Position numbers and translations under genes: made by a program. From assembly GCA_029210045.1 (NCBI GenBank), contig JARGNX010000003.1, positions 152,196 through 216,195 on the forward strand: a DNA stretch of 64,000 bases, written 5' to 3'. Of this stretch, positions 53,569 to 62,259 are shown piece by piece (position 1 is the stretch's first letter; each line of letters opens with the position of its first letter). The notes below the pieces were generated by a model. The model did not search any database. It was not told the DNA's origin and saw only the letters and a list, made by a program, of their open reading frames with translations. This stretch comes from Coxiellaceae bacterium (GTDB lineage Bacteria; Pseudomonadota; Gammaproteobacteria; Coxiellales; Coxiellaceae).

Positions 53569-55143
53569 ATGCGGATGAAAAAACTGATATGTACATTTAT
53601 TGGTTTGGTGATGATGGCAACAGCGAGTGCTGTAACGACCCATTACTACTTTATTAATAACTCACCACAGAAACTTTATGCGCGTTGGGGTAATGATGGC
53701 AAGGTTGTTACCGTAGTGCCATGGCAGAAGTTGTTGTTAGCTAGTGATAAAAGTAACAGTGGTAGTTATCAGTTATCATTAAGCCATCAGTCGAACAACT
53801 TACAGCAAGCGCCTTTGCAGTTATCACTGCAGTTAAATAAAGACTATAACGATCAGGTGAGTTTGCGATTATTGTCAGCGACAGATCAGCAAACCATAGC
53901 ATTAAAACACATTGATAGTTTTAAGCCATCAAGTTTAGTAGCGGCTGTTGATCAAGTGCAGCTTAATAGCAGCACGAATTTTGTATTTGAGAATAAAAAC
54001 TACCGTCTCTATCAAGCGGATATGAAATACAATAATGTTTTTTCACCGACGCGTGAAATCGATATTACTTTAGATCAAACGATGCCGCGCTTTTTGCGTA
54101 ATGATAATGACGCCAATCAACTGGATGTGCTGACGTATAACGTGCAACTCTGGGATGATTTTTCCGCTTTGGGTGGTATGCGTTTGAATCAAGCGACACG
54201 GCGTGCGACATTAATTCCAACTAAGATTGCACATTATGATGTTGTGGTTGCTGAAGAGTTGATGTCTGAAAATGGTTTGCAGGGGCGACGTAAAAAGTTT
54301 GTTGAAGCTATGAAGCAGCAAGGTTATCCATACAGTTATGGTCCGATTCCAAGAACACTTGGTTTATCGGGCGGGGTAGTTATCTTTAGTCATTGGCCAT
54401 TAAGTCACTTTCAACAGCTGAAGTATCCGTCGAAAGATACGCACGGTGTGGATAGTATGGCTAATAAAGGGGTGCTGTATGTGCAGATAAATAAACATGG
54501 CAAGGTGTATCATTTATTTGCGACGCATACTCAAGCAGATGAGCCTGCTGATAACCACAGTAAAGATGTCGCTGCGCGTGATCGTCAATTTTTGGATCTT
54601 ATTGGTTTTATCAGGGCGAAAAATATTCCAACAGGTCAATCGGTGATTGTGGCTGGGGATTTAAATGTGAATTATCAGCGGAGTAATGACTGGATCCCGG
54701 GTCAAGCCCGGGATGACAATGCAGTAGCCCGGGATGACAATGCAGTAGCTCGGGGTGACAATGCAGTAGCTCGGGGTGACAAAGCAGTAACGCAGGATAA
54801 TAATGCAGAGTACCAAGTAACCATTAGTCAGCTCACTAACAAGAAACAGGCATGGAACAATATTGCAGTGATGCCTTACGGTAGCAATCCGGCAATTAAT
54901 TTAATGAATACCGACAGTGCTCCTGAAATGGTGGATTATATTTTGATGTTGGGTCGGCCGTTTACACAATCACCGGGCTTTATAAAGCAAAGTAGGATTC
55001 GGGTGATTCGTGCGCCGGAAGTTGCGCAAATGTATGCCGGCGGTCATGCGTTAGATGCAAGCAAAAAACCATTCGCGGAGTTGGATTTGTCTGATCATTT
55101 TGCTTATGAAGCTGAATTTCATACGGTGAGCGTAAATAATTAA
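53569..55143 (+). CDS. Secreted sphingomyelinase-like phosphodiesterase with in-frame repeat insertion
   Basis: About 524 residues with a signal peptide (MKKLICTFIGLVMMATASA). An N-terminal domain of about 150 residues is followed by an endonuclease/exonuclease/phosphatase fold: LTYNVQLWDD, VVVAEELM, GGVVIFSHWP, THTQAD, AGDLNVNY, VDYILMLG and LSDHFAYEAEF. This order fits bacterial neutral sphingomyelinase-type enzymes, which cleave phospholipid head groups. About 40 residues from DWIPGQARDD onward, between the AGDLNVNY and EMVDYI motifs, come from a palindromic repeat and its 21-base tandem extension. The frame stays open. GGAG precedes the ATG at 53569. Confidence 0.85.
   Translation: MRMKKLICTFIGLVMMATASAVTTHYYFINNSPQKLYARWGNDGKVVTVVPWQKLLLASDKSNSGSYQLSLSHQSNNLQQAPLQLSLQLNKDYNDQVSLRLLSATDQQTIALKHIDSFKPSSLVAAVDQVQLNSSTNFVFENKNYRLYQADMKYNNVFSPTREIDITLDQTMPRFLRNDNDANQLDVLTYNVQLWDDFSALGGMRLNQATRRATLIPTKIAHYDVVVAEELMSENGLQGRRKKFVEAMKQQGYPYSYGPIPRTLGLSGGVVIFSHWPLSHFQQLKYPSKDTHGVDSMANKGVLYVQINKHGKVYHLFATHTQADEPADNHSKDVAARDRQFLDLIGFIRAKNIPTGQSVIVAGDLNVNYQRSNDWIPGQARDDNAVARDDNAVARGDNAVARGDKAVTQDNNAEYQVTISQLTNKKQAWNNIAVMPYGSNPAINLMNTDSAPEMVDYILMLGRPFTQSPGFIKQSRIRVIRAPEVAQMYAGGHALDASKKPFAELDLSDHFAYEAEFHTVSVNN
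54687..54810. repeat. Palindromic repeat plus 21-bp tandem repeats inside a CDS
   Basis: A GGATCCCGG..CCGGGATGAC palindrome (54691-54717) is followed by about 4.5 units of a 21-base tandem repeat (54715-54735, 54736-54756, 54757-54777, 54778-54798, partial to 54810). The period is a multiple of three, so it encodes seven-residue units DNAVARD, DNAVARG, DNAVARG and DKAVTQD. The palindrome is the family seen at 16208-16269. Confidence 0.9.
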
Positions 55144-55227
55144 GCGCAAATTGGGTAAGGTATTTCGCAGATATCCATGCTAGACTGTGCCCTAATTGTG
55201 ATCAAGCTGTAATAGTAGGAGTTAACA

Positions 55228-55701
55228 ATGAAGCGTGGGTTGATAGCTGCCGGTATAATGGGGCTAATAACAATATCTTACACTAGTTTAATGGCCGAGC
55301 CTCTGCCATCAGTTGGCAGGATGGGTACGGTTGAGCAAGAACAGCAGCAACAGGCGGTAGTGCAGAAGCTCATTGGTGCTTTTAATCATGCTAATCGTAA
55401 GCCTTTGTCACAAAAGCAATTAAAATCCTTTTATAGTCCTGCCGTGACAGTGAGTGTTAATGGCGAGCAAAAAGCAGCTGGTTATAAACAGCTTGGCAAG
55501 TATCTCGGTGCCATGTTATCTCCAGTCAAGAGAACACATTTCAGTATGCGTCCCGATGAGGTTATTGTGGCGGGTGAGAATGTGGTAGCACACTATTATG
55601 TTCGTCAGAAGGTGGCAGGTCACTGGAAAACTCAGCAAGTGATGGCTAACTTTATCTTTGATCATGGCAAGATCTCGCAATGGAGTTCTGTCACTACGTA
55701 A
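55228..55701 (+). CDS. Secreted SnoaL/NTF2-like protein
   Basis: 157 residues with a signal peptide ending near SLMA. The mature part (QKLIGAFNHANRKPLSQKQLKSFYSP... then VVAHYYVRQ and the ending FIFDHGKISQWSSV) fits a cone-shaped NTF2-like fold, used by many small ligand-binding proteins. The function is unknown. TAGGAG lies seven bases before the ATG. Confidence 0.7.
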   Translation: MKRGLIAAGIMGLITISYTSLMAEPLPSVGRMGTVEQEQQQQAVVQKLIGAFNHANRKPLSQKQLKSFYSPAVTVSVNGEQKAAGYKQLGKYLGAMLSPVKRTHFSMRPDEVIVAGENVVAHYYVRQKVAGHWKTQQVMANFIFDHGKISQWSSVTT

Positions 55702-56003
55702 TTCGTTAACGTTATGAAGCGACTTTGTCGTCCCGGAAATTGCAAAGCAATTATCCGGGATCCAGGACAATATTATATGGATTGCTGGTCAAGCCAGGAA
55801 TGACAGAGTAGCGCAGGATCTGCGATCCGAGCCATGAAGTAAAAGAGGTGTGCTGTGCGCCTTGATAAATCACTGCCTTACTGATAGGCAGTTATAGCAT
55901 CAGTGCATTGCGTGGTCTATACACGGGATGACAAGGAGGTTTTGCAGTCGCACCCCATCCCCCGGTATACTAATCAAAATAATTATTCATGGAGAACAAC
56001 TGG
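55702..56003. other. Intergenic region with degenerate palindromic repeats
   Basis: No supported gene. An imperfect hairpin with TCCCGG and CCGGGA arms occupies about 55731-55761. GCTGGTCAAGCCAGG followed by AATGAC near 55790 is a degenerate copy of the palindrome family. An in-frame stretch around 55903-56003 has no ribosome-binding site or recognisable product. Confidence 0.6.
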
Positions 56004-57341
56004 ATGGATAGCTCGGCTACCCGTTGGGGATCGCGAACTGCGTTTATTTTTGCTGCGGCAGCCGCTGCGGTTGGTTTGGGTAATATTTGGCGTTTCCCTT
56101 ATTTGGTTGGGCAAAATGGTGGTGGTGCTTTTGTTATCACTTATTTGATTTTTGTTGCGGTGCTGGGTATTCCATTGATCTTGTCAGAGATGGTGATTGG
56201 TCGCGTTGGTCGCAATAATCCGGTAGCAGCTATGCGTCATGTTGCGGAGCGTTCAGGCCGCTCTAAGTTTTGGGGGCTAGTTGGTGGCTGGACGATGTTA
56301 GCCGGCTTTTTGATCCTGACTTACTATATAGTGATTTCCGGCTGGGTCTTGGACTATTTTTTCCGTGCGATTACTGGCCAATTCCATGAGGTCAATGAGG
56401 CGATCAGTCGCGCAAATTTCGAACATCTTACTAATGCTCCTTGGAAAATGTTGGTTTCCACAACGGTTATTGCGGGTGGTATGGTGGTCACCATTGCTTT
56501 AGGGGTGAAATCAGGGTTAGAGCGTGCGGTGTTATTTATGTTTCCGGCGATGATCGTGATTATGTTGGTGCTATTGGTTTATTCGATATCATATGCTGAT
56601 TTTGGTCAGGCTGTGCGCTATTTATTTGTGCCGCATTTTGATCAAATGACAACCAAGTCTACTTTACTTGCTTTGGGGCAGGCTTTCTTTAGTTTAAATG
56701 TTGCGATGGGCGTCACTATGATGTTTAGTGCTTACTTACCAAAGCACATACCACTGGCGAGTAGTGCCGTGATTGTGGCCATTGCAGATACCGCTGTGGC
56801 ATTATTGGCAGGACTCATTATTTTTCCTGTAGTGTTTGCCAATCATTTAAAAATCGCTTCAGGGCCTGGCTTGATCTTTAAAACGTTGCCGATTGCATTT
56901 GCTAAAATACCTTTTGGCAATGTCATTGCTGCTTTGTTTTTTATTATGCTGTTATTTGCGGCATTTACATCGGTGATAGCCTTGATGGAAACCGTGGTGG
57001 CTTGGCTAGGTGATCAGTTTGATTTTAGTCGTTTTAAGGCGGCTTGTTTGGCTGGTGTAGTGTGCTGGTGGTTGAGTTTATTAACGATTGTGTCCTTCTC
57101 GCATGAGGGTAGCTTTAGCTTTATTGGGGCTACCTATTATTCAATGGTTGATTACGTTACTGCTGATATTATGTTGCCAGTGGGCGGTATCTTGATTGCT
57201 TTCTTTACCGGGTGGTTGTTGGATATGAAAATCTTACAACAAGAATTGGGCTGGCAGTTGAGGGGGCCATGGTATCAGTTGTGGCGCTTCTTGCTACGCT
57301 TTTTGGCGCCAATAGCCATTTTGCTTATTTTGATCGTTTAG
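56004..57341 (+). CDS. Sodium-dependent transporter (NSS/SNF family)
   Basis: About 445 residues, predominantly hydrophobic, of the LeuT-type neurotransmitter:sodium symporter family. The signature RTAFIFAAAAAAVGLGNIWR in segment 1, FPYLVGQNGGGAF and the later EMVIGR are typical. Probably imports an amino acid with Na+. I use the ATG at 56004, since GGAGA lies eight bases upstream and is itself within a possible earlier ATG start (55989). Confidence 0.93.
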   Translation: MDSSATRWGSRTAFIFAAAAAAVGLGNIWRFPYLVGQNGGGAFVITYLIFVAVLGIPLILSEMVIGRVGRNNPVAAMRHVAERSGRSKFWGLVGGWTMLAGFLILTYYIVISGWVLDYFFRAITGQFHEVNEAISRANFEHLTNAPWKMLVSTTVIAGGMVVTIALGVKSGLERAVLFMFPAMIVIMLVLLVYSISYADFGQAVRYLFVPHFDQMTTKSTLLALGQAFFSLNVAMGVTMMFSAYLPKHIPLASSAVIVAIADTAVALLAGLIIFPVVFANHLKIASGPGLIFKTLPIAFAKIPFGNVIAALFFIMLLFAAFTSVIALMETVVAWLGDQFDFSRFKAACLAGVVCWWLSLLTIVSFSHEGSFSFIGATYYSMVDYVTADIMLPVGGILIAFFTGWLLDMKILQQELGWQLRGPWYQLWRFLLRFLAPIAILLILIV

Positions 57342-57433
57342 GTTATTTTGTCTCTGCTTGTGATTGTGCTACCATCTGGCCTTAACGAAATAGCTATATT
57401 GAAATTGGCGGATTTAATCCCCATGTGGTGATA

Positions 57434-57895
57434 ATGAATATGAAGTGGCAATGGCAAACATTTGAAACCCTGACTAATCAACAGCTTTATCAATTGCTGC
57501 AGTTGCGTTCTACGGTGTTTGTTGTAGAGCAGCAGTGTGTTTATCAAGATCTTGACGGTGTTGATCAGCAAAGCTGGCATTTGTTAGGTTATGATGGCGA
57601 GCAGTTGGCTGTATATCTCCGTGTTTTTATCGATAAAAATCAAACGGTTATTGGCAGGATTGTCACGGCGCCCAGCCATCGCGGCACAGGCTTAGGTAAG
57701 GAAATGATGCAACAAGCGATGGATTATATTCAGCTGCATCACGATCGATTCCCGCAAAAAATTTATTTGATGGCGCAGCATTATCTTGAGGGTTTTTATC
57801 AGTCTTTCGGTTTCGAGACTAATAGCGAGCCATTTGATGAGGATGGTATCCCGCATATTGATATGATTTACAATGCGGTAACAAGCGATGGCTAG
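57434..57895 (+). CDS. elaA: ElaA-like GNAT acetyltransferase
   Basis: About 153 residues. LYQLLQLRSTVFVVEQQCVYQDLDGVD closely matches the ElaA N-terminus, and GRIVTAPSHRGTGLGKEMM is the acetyl-CoA loop. The substrate is unknown. A longer frame begins with GTG at 57425; ATGs at 57434 and 57440 are both possible. First of four tightly linked genes, overlapping the next by eight bases. Confidence 0.85.
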   Translation: MNMKWQWQTFETLTNQQLYQLLQLRSTVFVVEQQCVYQDLDGVDQQSWHLLGYDGEQLAVYLRVFIDKNQTVIGRIVTAPSHRGTGLGKEMMQQAMDYIQLHHDRFPQKIYLMAQHYLEGFYQSFGFETNSEPFDEDGIPHIDMIYNAVTSDG

Positions 57896-58589
57896 TAATG
57901 TAACGGCTTTACCACATTCGGCTCGTTTACAGCTTACGGCAGTCAGCTTGGCCAAGGGTCAATATACGGTGCTTAATCAAGGACTGTTTTGGCGGTTAGA
58001 GGCGACTTACTTAGCAGAAGATAAAAAAACTAAAGCCAAACCGCTACCTGAAATTTTCACTTCACGTGATGCGCAGCCGTTATTTGTTGTGCCACCAGGT
58101 GTGTATCGTTTAACGCTTGAGCATGATGAATTGGGTGATAAGCAAGTGGCAAACATTCGCTTATTGGCTGGCACATTAACGGACGAAGTGATCTATCTTG
58201 GTGAAATTGATATTGATGACTCCGAAGAAAACTTTCATCTTAATGATAATGATGAGTTTGATCCTAATCGTGAATATGATCGACGTTTAGCTGATCGCCA
58301 AAGCGAAGCTAAGTATGGTGATATGGCGGCAGAGATTCGTCAGCCAAATATTTTAGGTGAAGAAGCAGGCTTTGAACAAGCGGCAGAGATGGCGGCACAG
58401 TCAGGTATTCAATCACATCCGTTGATTGGTGATAGTCCGCAATTTGATGGTACTGATGCCAAGATGAATCCAGTGACTGACAACAATGTGCATGCGGCGG
58501 AAGCGCAAAAAGATCCTGAGTTACGTCCGGGTGCAAAACCACAATCGCAACCGCGCACATCACCTCAATTTAGACCGGGTGGAATGTAA
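57888..58589 (+). CDS. Unknown acidic protein, second gene of the ankyrin operon
   Basis: 233 residues, not recognised. The first 110 residues look like a compact beta-rich domain (RLEATYLAEDKK, VPPGVYRLTLEHDELG). The second half is polar, acidic and probably disordered, ending in a proline-rich tail (PRTSPQFRPGGM). No signal peptide. It is placed between elaA and the ankyrin gene with an eight-base overlap and a two-base gap, so co-translation is likely. Confidence 0.65.
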   Translation: MASNVTALPHSARLQLTAVSLAKGQYTVLNQGLFWRLEATYLAEDKKTKAKPLPEIFTSRDAQPLFVVPPGVYRLTLEHDELGDKQVANIRLLAGTLTDEVIYLGEIDIDDSEENFHLNDNDEFDPNREYDRRLADRQSEAKYGDMAAEIRQPNILGEEAGFEQAAEMAAQSGIQSHPLIGDSPQFDGTDAKMNPVTDNNVHAAEAQKDPELRPGAKPQSQPRTSPQFRPGGM

Positions 58590-58591
58590 CG

Positions 58592-59995
58592 ATGAGTTTA
58601 GCCAATGCCATAATTTCAGGAGATACCCAGCTTGCTGCACGTTACTTGCAGGCAGGTGCGCCACTCAATGAGCTGGATGAATACGGATATCCGCCGATCA
58701 TAGAAGCTGCCATTGCTGATGACGCGCATATGGCCGAATTTTTATTGGGCTATCATCCTGATGTCAATCAGCCAGACTTAACGGGTGGTACTGCACTGCA
58801 TTGGGCCGCAGAAAATGCCAACATTAAAATGTGTGAATTATTGTTGATGCAGGGTGCTAATCCTAATGCCTATACGACTGCGAGCGAACCGGTGATTGTA
58901 AAGCCGTATTTGCGTGAGCAGCGTGAAGTGATGATGTTATTGCGTGAGCGTGGCGCAAGTTTGCAGTTTGCACAAGATTTCATTAACGCAAAATTATTGG
59001 GTCATCGTTTTGACTTGGTAGGACAGGTTGATATTGTTGATGCGGATGAGAAATTTACCGAAGTAGATTTGGAAGGTTTCTTTTTGGAATTTAGTTTGGA
59101 TATTATTCGCCATTCGTTGCAGGATCACCAGCGTAATTTTGCAGCTAAGCATTTGCGTGAGCATTTTGATCGAGTCAGTTTGGTGGTGGATGCTTTGTAT
59201 CGTGCACGCGAATTGATCCGATATCAGCACTACCAAACTCAAGCGGCTAACCATGCTACGCAAATCAAGCGTCTCATTAATCATGATTTGGTAATCATAC
59301 CTGTTGGCTATCAAGGGCATGCGATTACATTAGTTAAATACGGTAACTTTTTAGCAATATGCAATCGTCGGCGTGTTAATTCATTTGCTGATCATTTGGC
59401 GATTGGGCGTATGGGTCGGCCAGGTTTGTTTAATTATGACCTGATTAAAAAATGTTTGTATGAAAAAAGCAGTGCACACTTTATCGAAACGCAATTGCCT
59501 ACCATGTTAGATTTGCAGCCGGTAACGCGTCTTATGTTGAAGCGCCAAATTAGTGGTAATTGCTCGTGGGCAAATGTTGAAGCAGCCATTCCATTGTCGT
59601 TGTTTTACTTGACGCAAGATATGAACGAAAAAATGCCACCAATTATTACGCGGGATCATCCGGCGATTACATTTTATCGCCAATGGGAGGAGTGGGACAA
59701 GGATCGAGCGTTACAGTTTTGTATGCAAGATTTTCATCAGGCGAGTCCTGCGCGTAAGGCATCAAAAGCAGCGCAAATGGCAGCGGTTTTGTTTCAGCGT
59801 TGTGGTGCGAAATATCAAAAAGATATTCAACGTGCAAAAAGAATTATAAAGCTTTTAAAAGATAGTGAGTACGATTACGTGATTACGAATTATATTGAGA
59901 CTTATCATCAATTAAAGCGTACTGATGCCGGCAAGAATTTATTAAAATTATTAGATTTGAAAGATGACCCATTTGCGGGTGGAGAAGAGCTGTGA
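58592..59995 (+). CDS. Ankyrin-repeat protein with cysteine-protease-like domain (AnkH-like)
   Basis: 467 residues. About three ankyrin repeats occupy residues 1-120 (GGTALHWAAENANIKMCELLL is the clearest). The remainder carries papain-like signatures: GHAITLVKYG with His243 and, later, SGNCSWANVE with Cys324. Length and plan resemble Legionella AnkH (LegA3), a translocated effector reported to combine ankyrin repeats with a cysteine-protease-like domain; that comparison is from memory. The histidine precedes the cysteine, so the fold may be permuted. No signal peptide. The next gene overlaps by four bases. Confidence 0.78.
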   Translation: MSLANAIISGDTQLAARYLQAGAPLNELDEYGYPPIIEAAIADDAHMAEFLLGYHPDVNQPDLTGGTALHWAAENANIKMCELLLMQGANPNAYTTASEPVIVKPYLREQREVMMLLRERGASLQFAQDFINAKLLGHRFDLVGQVDIVDADEKFTEVDLEGFFLEFSLDIIRHSLQDHQRNFAAKHLREHFDRVSLVVDALYRARELIRYQHYQTQAANHATQIKRLINHDLVIIPVGYQGHAITLVKYGNFLAICNRRRVNSFADHLAIGRMGRPGLFNYDLIKKCLYEKSSAHFIETQLPTMLDLQPVTRLMLKRQISGNCSWANVEAAIPLSLFYLTQDMNEKMPPIITRDHPAITFYRQWEEWDKDRALQFCMQDFHQASPARKASKAAQMAAVLFQRCGAKYQKDIQRAKRIIKLLKDSEYDYVITNYIETYHQLKRTDAGKNLLKLLDLKDDPFAGGEEL

Positions 59996-60861
59996 AAAAA
60001 TTATTAGTTGGATTATTGTCGATGGCGTTTGGTGGTGTCTGTGCTCATACAGTGCTGCCTGGGAAATACCAAATGCATAACTTAGTTTCGGCAGATTTTA
60101 AACATCTGGTTAAGCAAGTGCATCAGCAATATGGTAAAGACATGTTATTAGTGTTTGATGATGACAATACTTTAGAAACTACTGATAAAAAGAATTACGG
60201 CTATTTAGGTGGGGCGGCTTGGTATGATTGGCAAAGTGGTTTACTAAAAAATAATCCTGATTCAAAGCAATTGATGGCGCACAGTGTGTCAGAATTGCTA
60301 ACTGAGCAACGCTTTTTATTTTCAGTGATACCGATGCGACCAACAGAACATAAGCTAGTGCGTATGGTGGATCAATTTGAAAAGCAGCGTGTTCCAGTGT
60401 TGGTAGAGACAGCGCGTGGGCCTGAGATGGGTGATGTAACACAGAACAGTTTGCAAAAAGCTCAGCTGCATTTTAATTATTATAATAAGGCAGTGTTGCC
60501 AACATTTAAACCAAGTGATCGTTTGTGTCAGGTGAGTGCATCGGGTCGTGATGCTAGCTTGGCTCGTGCTGTGTATTTTGTATCAGGGCAAAACAAGGGT
60601 GAAATGCTTGATTGTTTGTTTGTTCGCTTAGGTCAATACCCAAAAGCGATTGTGTTTGTAGATGACACTGACAGCAATGATCGGGAAGTTTATCATTATT
60701 TTCAGCAACGTTATCCGACTATAAAAGTGTTTACGGTAACTGATAATCATTTGCAATCCGTAGTAAGCCACTTTAGAGCTAAGCAAAAACACCAGGCATG
60801 GAAGTTGTGGAGGCAATTGCAGCCACAGTATCAGCAATGGCTACGTGATAATAGTCATTAA
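59992..60861 (+). CDS. DUF2608 HAD-like secreted phosphatase candidate
   Basis: 289 residues with a signal peptide (MKKLLVGLLSMAFGGVCA). FDDDNTLETT (Asp56, Asp58, Thr60) fits HAD motif I (DxDxT), and FVDDTDSND near residue 222 fits motif IV. The sequence matches DUF2608, a family I associate with Legionella and relatives. The start is GTG at 59992, overlapping the ankyrin stop (GTGA), with GGAGAAG just before it. Confidence 0.8.
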   Translation: MKKLLVGLLSMAFGGVCAHTVLPGKYQMHNLVSADFKHLVKQVHQQYGKDMLLVFDDDNTLETTDKKNYGYLGGAAWYDWQSGLLKNNPDSKQLMAHSVSELLTEQRFLFSVIPMRPTEHKLVRMVDQFEKQRVPVLVETARGPEMGDVTQNSLQKAQLHFNYYNKAVLPTFKPSDRLCQVSASGRDASLARAVYFVSGQNKGEMLDCLFVRLGQYPKAIVFVDDTDSNDREVYHYFQQRYPTIKVFTVTDNHLQSVVSHFRAKQKHQAWKLWRQLQPQYQQWLRDNSH

Positions 60862-60918
60862 TTAAGCCTGCCTTAATGTTTTGTTGGGCTTTATTCTCCC
60901 CTTTGTAAGCAATGTTGG

Positions 60919-60924
60919 TATAAT
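60919..60924 (+). promoter_or_regulatory. Extended -10 promoter for the coiled-coil protein
   Basis: TGGTATAAT (TGn plus a perfect TATAAT) lies 36 bases before the ATG at 60960. No clear -35, which extended -10 promoters can lack. Confidence 0.5.
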
Positions 60925-60959
60925 CCGCCATTGAATAACGATATAGAGCGGGGGAAGTT

Positions 60960-62000
60960 ATGAGTCGTCTAGGACCAGCTGGATTTGAAGTGGAGAAAGG
61001 CAAGCTTGAGCAGGCTGCACTTGTAGAGAAAACTAGAGGAAAACTAAAAGATGCAAATACAGATCTCATATTTGCTGAAAATGATATTGAGCGCGCACAA
61101 GCTCGCGTTGCGATTGCTCAAGCTGAGAAGGAACTTGCCATGCTATTGCTTGAGGCGAGTGATTTTGATAAACCAAAATATATAACAAAAACAGCCTCGG
61201 ATAGTCATATTGCTCAAAGAAAGTTGGCGAGCGAGTGGATTGCAGAAGCTAATGTGCAACTGCAAGAGGCAGTTACGGAGAAAAATCCTGCACTTGTTGC
61301 TATGGCCTTGAGCTGCGGTGCTTCGCCTTTTAGTGTGAGCAAGCTTAAAGGCACAAGCCCAGAGGCTAGTGGAATAAATTACTTACTTACCCAATATGCC
61401 GTCATGTTATTTGATGATTATAAGGCGCGAGTGAATGCCATGTTGCCGTATTTGGAGCTGTTAAAAACCAATACAGAGAAGGTGTGGTTTAAGCAACGGT
61501 GGATTCATGTTATTGAGCCAGGGCTTGATGAACTGAAAAAATTAATGGCATTATCGACAGAAACACCCGATGAGCAAGCAGCTATGATGGCAGCGCTCTC
61601 TTCTGTATGTTTTGAGCTTAAGGCGACGTTTGATGTTGCGGGTGCTCCAGGGGTAGAGAGCGTTTGGGTTCATGGTACTTACGGACTAGGTGGCTCGCAT
61701 GAAGATTGGCCGTGTGAGATAAAGTATGTGGGTAAACTGGCAACTGTTTTAGCTCAACAAGATTTTGGTCAATTGACGCGACCGGTGTTAGCTAATGGTA
61801 AGGCCCGTGAAGTTGAGCAAAGATTTATTAGCGAAAGTTTTCATAAGGCTTTTCCTGGGAGGCGAACAATCAATGAAATGCAAGAAGCCAGGCGTGTGCT
61901 GAGTCAGTTGTCATTGCTTAGTGGCGGCGGGCGCGGTGCTTCGAGAGGCGGCGATACTTCAGTAGATGCTTCAGCGCCAGTTGCTTCACCGCAATGGTGA
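60960..62000 (+). CDS. Unknown protein with N-terminal coiled coil
   Basis: 346 residues, not recognised. Residues about 12-70 are highly charged and alanine-rich with heptad character, suggesting a coiled coil. The middle is helical and globular. The C-terminal 30 residues are glycine/serine/alanine-rich and end APVASPQW. No signal peptide or membrane segment. GGGGGAAG precedes the ATG. A cytoplasmic or translocated protein is possible; nothing in the sequence decides. Confidence 0.6.
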   Translation: MSRLGPAGFEVEKGKLEQAALVEKTRGKLKDANTDLIFAENDIERAQARVAIAQAEKELAMLLLEASDFDKPKYITKTASDSHIAQRKLASEWIAEANVQLQEAVTEKNPALVAMALSCGASPFSVSKLKGTSPEASGINYLLTQYAVMLFDDYKARVNAMLPYLELLKTNTEKVWFKQRWIHVIEPGLDELKKLMALSTETPDEQAAMMAALSSVCFELKATFDVAGAPGVESVWVHGTYGLGGSHEDWPCEIKYVGKLATVLAQQDFGQLTRPVLANGKAREVEQRFISESFHKAFPGRRTINEMQEARRVLSQLSLLSGGGRGASRGGDTSVDASAPVASPQW

Positions 62001-62026
62001 TACCCTAAAAAAGAGGTTCCGCAGGG

Positions 62027-62211
62027 GTGCACAATCACTTGTTTTTGTGCACGTATAATATCAGGAAGCTATTCCCGCTTGGTAATTCCTTGCGTGGGGG
62101 ATTTTTAAGGGAGGAGCGTGCTATCGCTCCCCCTTAAAAGTGCACAATCACTTGTTTTTGTGCACGTATAATATCAGGAAGCTATTCCCGCTTGGTAAAG
62201 TGGGAATAGCT
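62027..62211. repeat. Three-hairpin structured repeat, copy B with a partial tandem copy
   Basis: A 59-bp exact direct repeat occurs at 62027-62085 and 62140-62198. The complete element (62092-62211) has H1 at 62103-62139, H2 at 62140-62165 (GTGCACAA and its complement) and H3 at 62180-62211 (14-base arms around GGTA). The left copy has H2 but only half of H3. It aligns with the element at 94-210, base for base through H1 and H2. Confidence 0.8.
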
Positions 62212-62213
62212 GG

Positions 62214-62219
62214 TATAAT
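62214..62219 (+). promoter_or_regulatory. Extended -10 promoter abutting the structured repeat
   Basis: TGGTATAAT ends at 62219, 40 bases before the ATG at 62260. The hairpin H3 ends three bases before the TATAAT, so any -35 contact lies within the repeat, which could therefore influence transcription of the gene. Confidence 0.5.
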
Positions 62220-62259
62220 AGTGTCAAGCTGATCACAGTTAAACCAAAGGTGGAACCTT

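Noticed and set aside
54715-54810. A CRISPR-like array
   Set aside because: The 21-base units are contiguous without spacers and are translated in frame; no cas genes are nearby.
55903-56148. An 81-codon frame overlapping the start of the Na+-dependent transporter
   Set aside because: Its second half is the transporter's own coding sequence in another frame, and its beginning lies in repeat-derived DNA.
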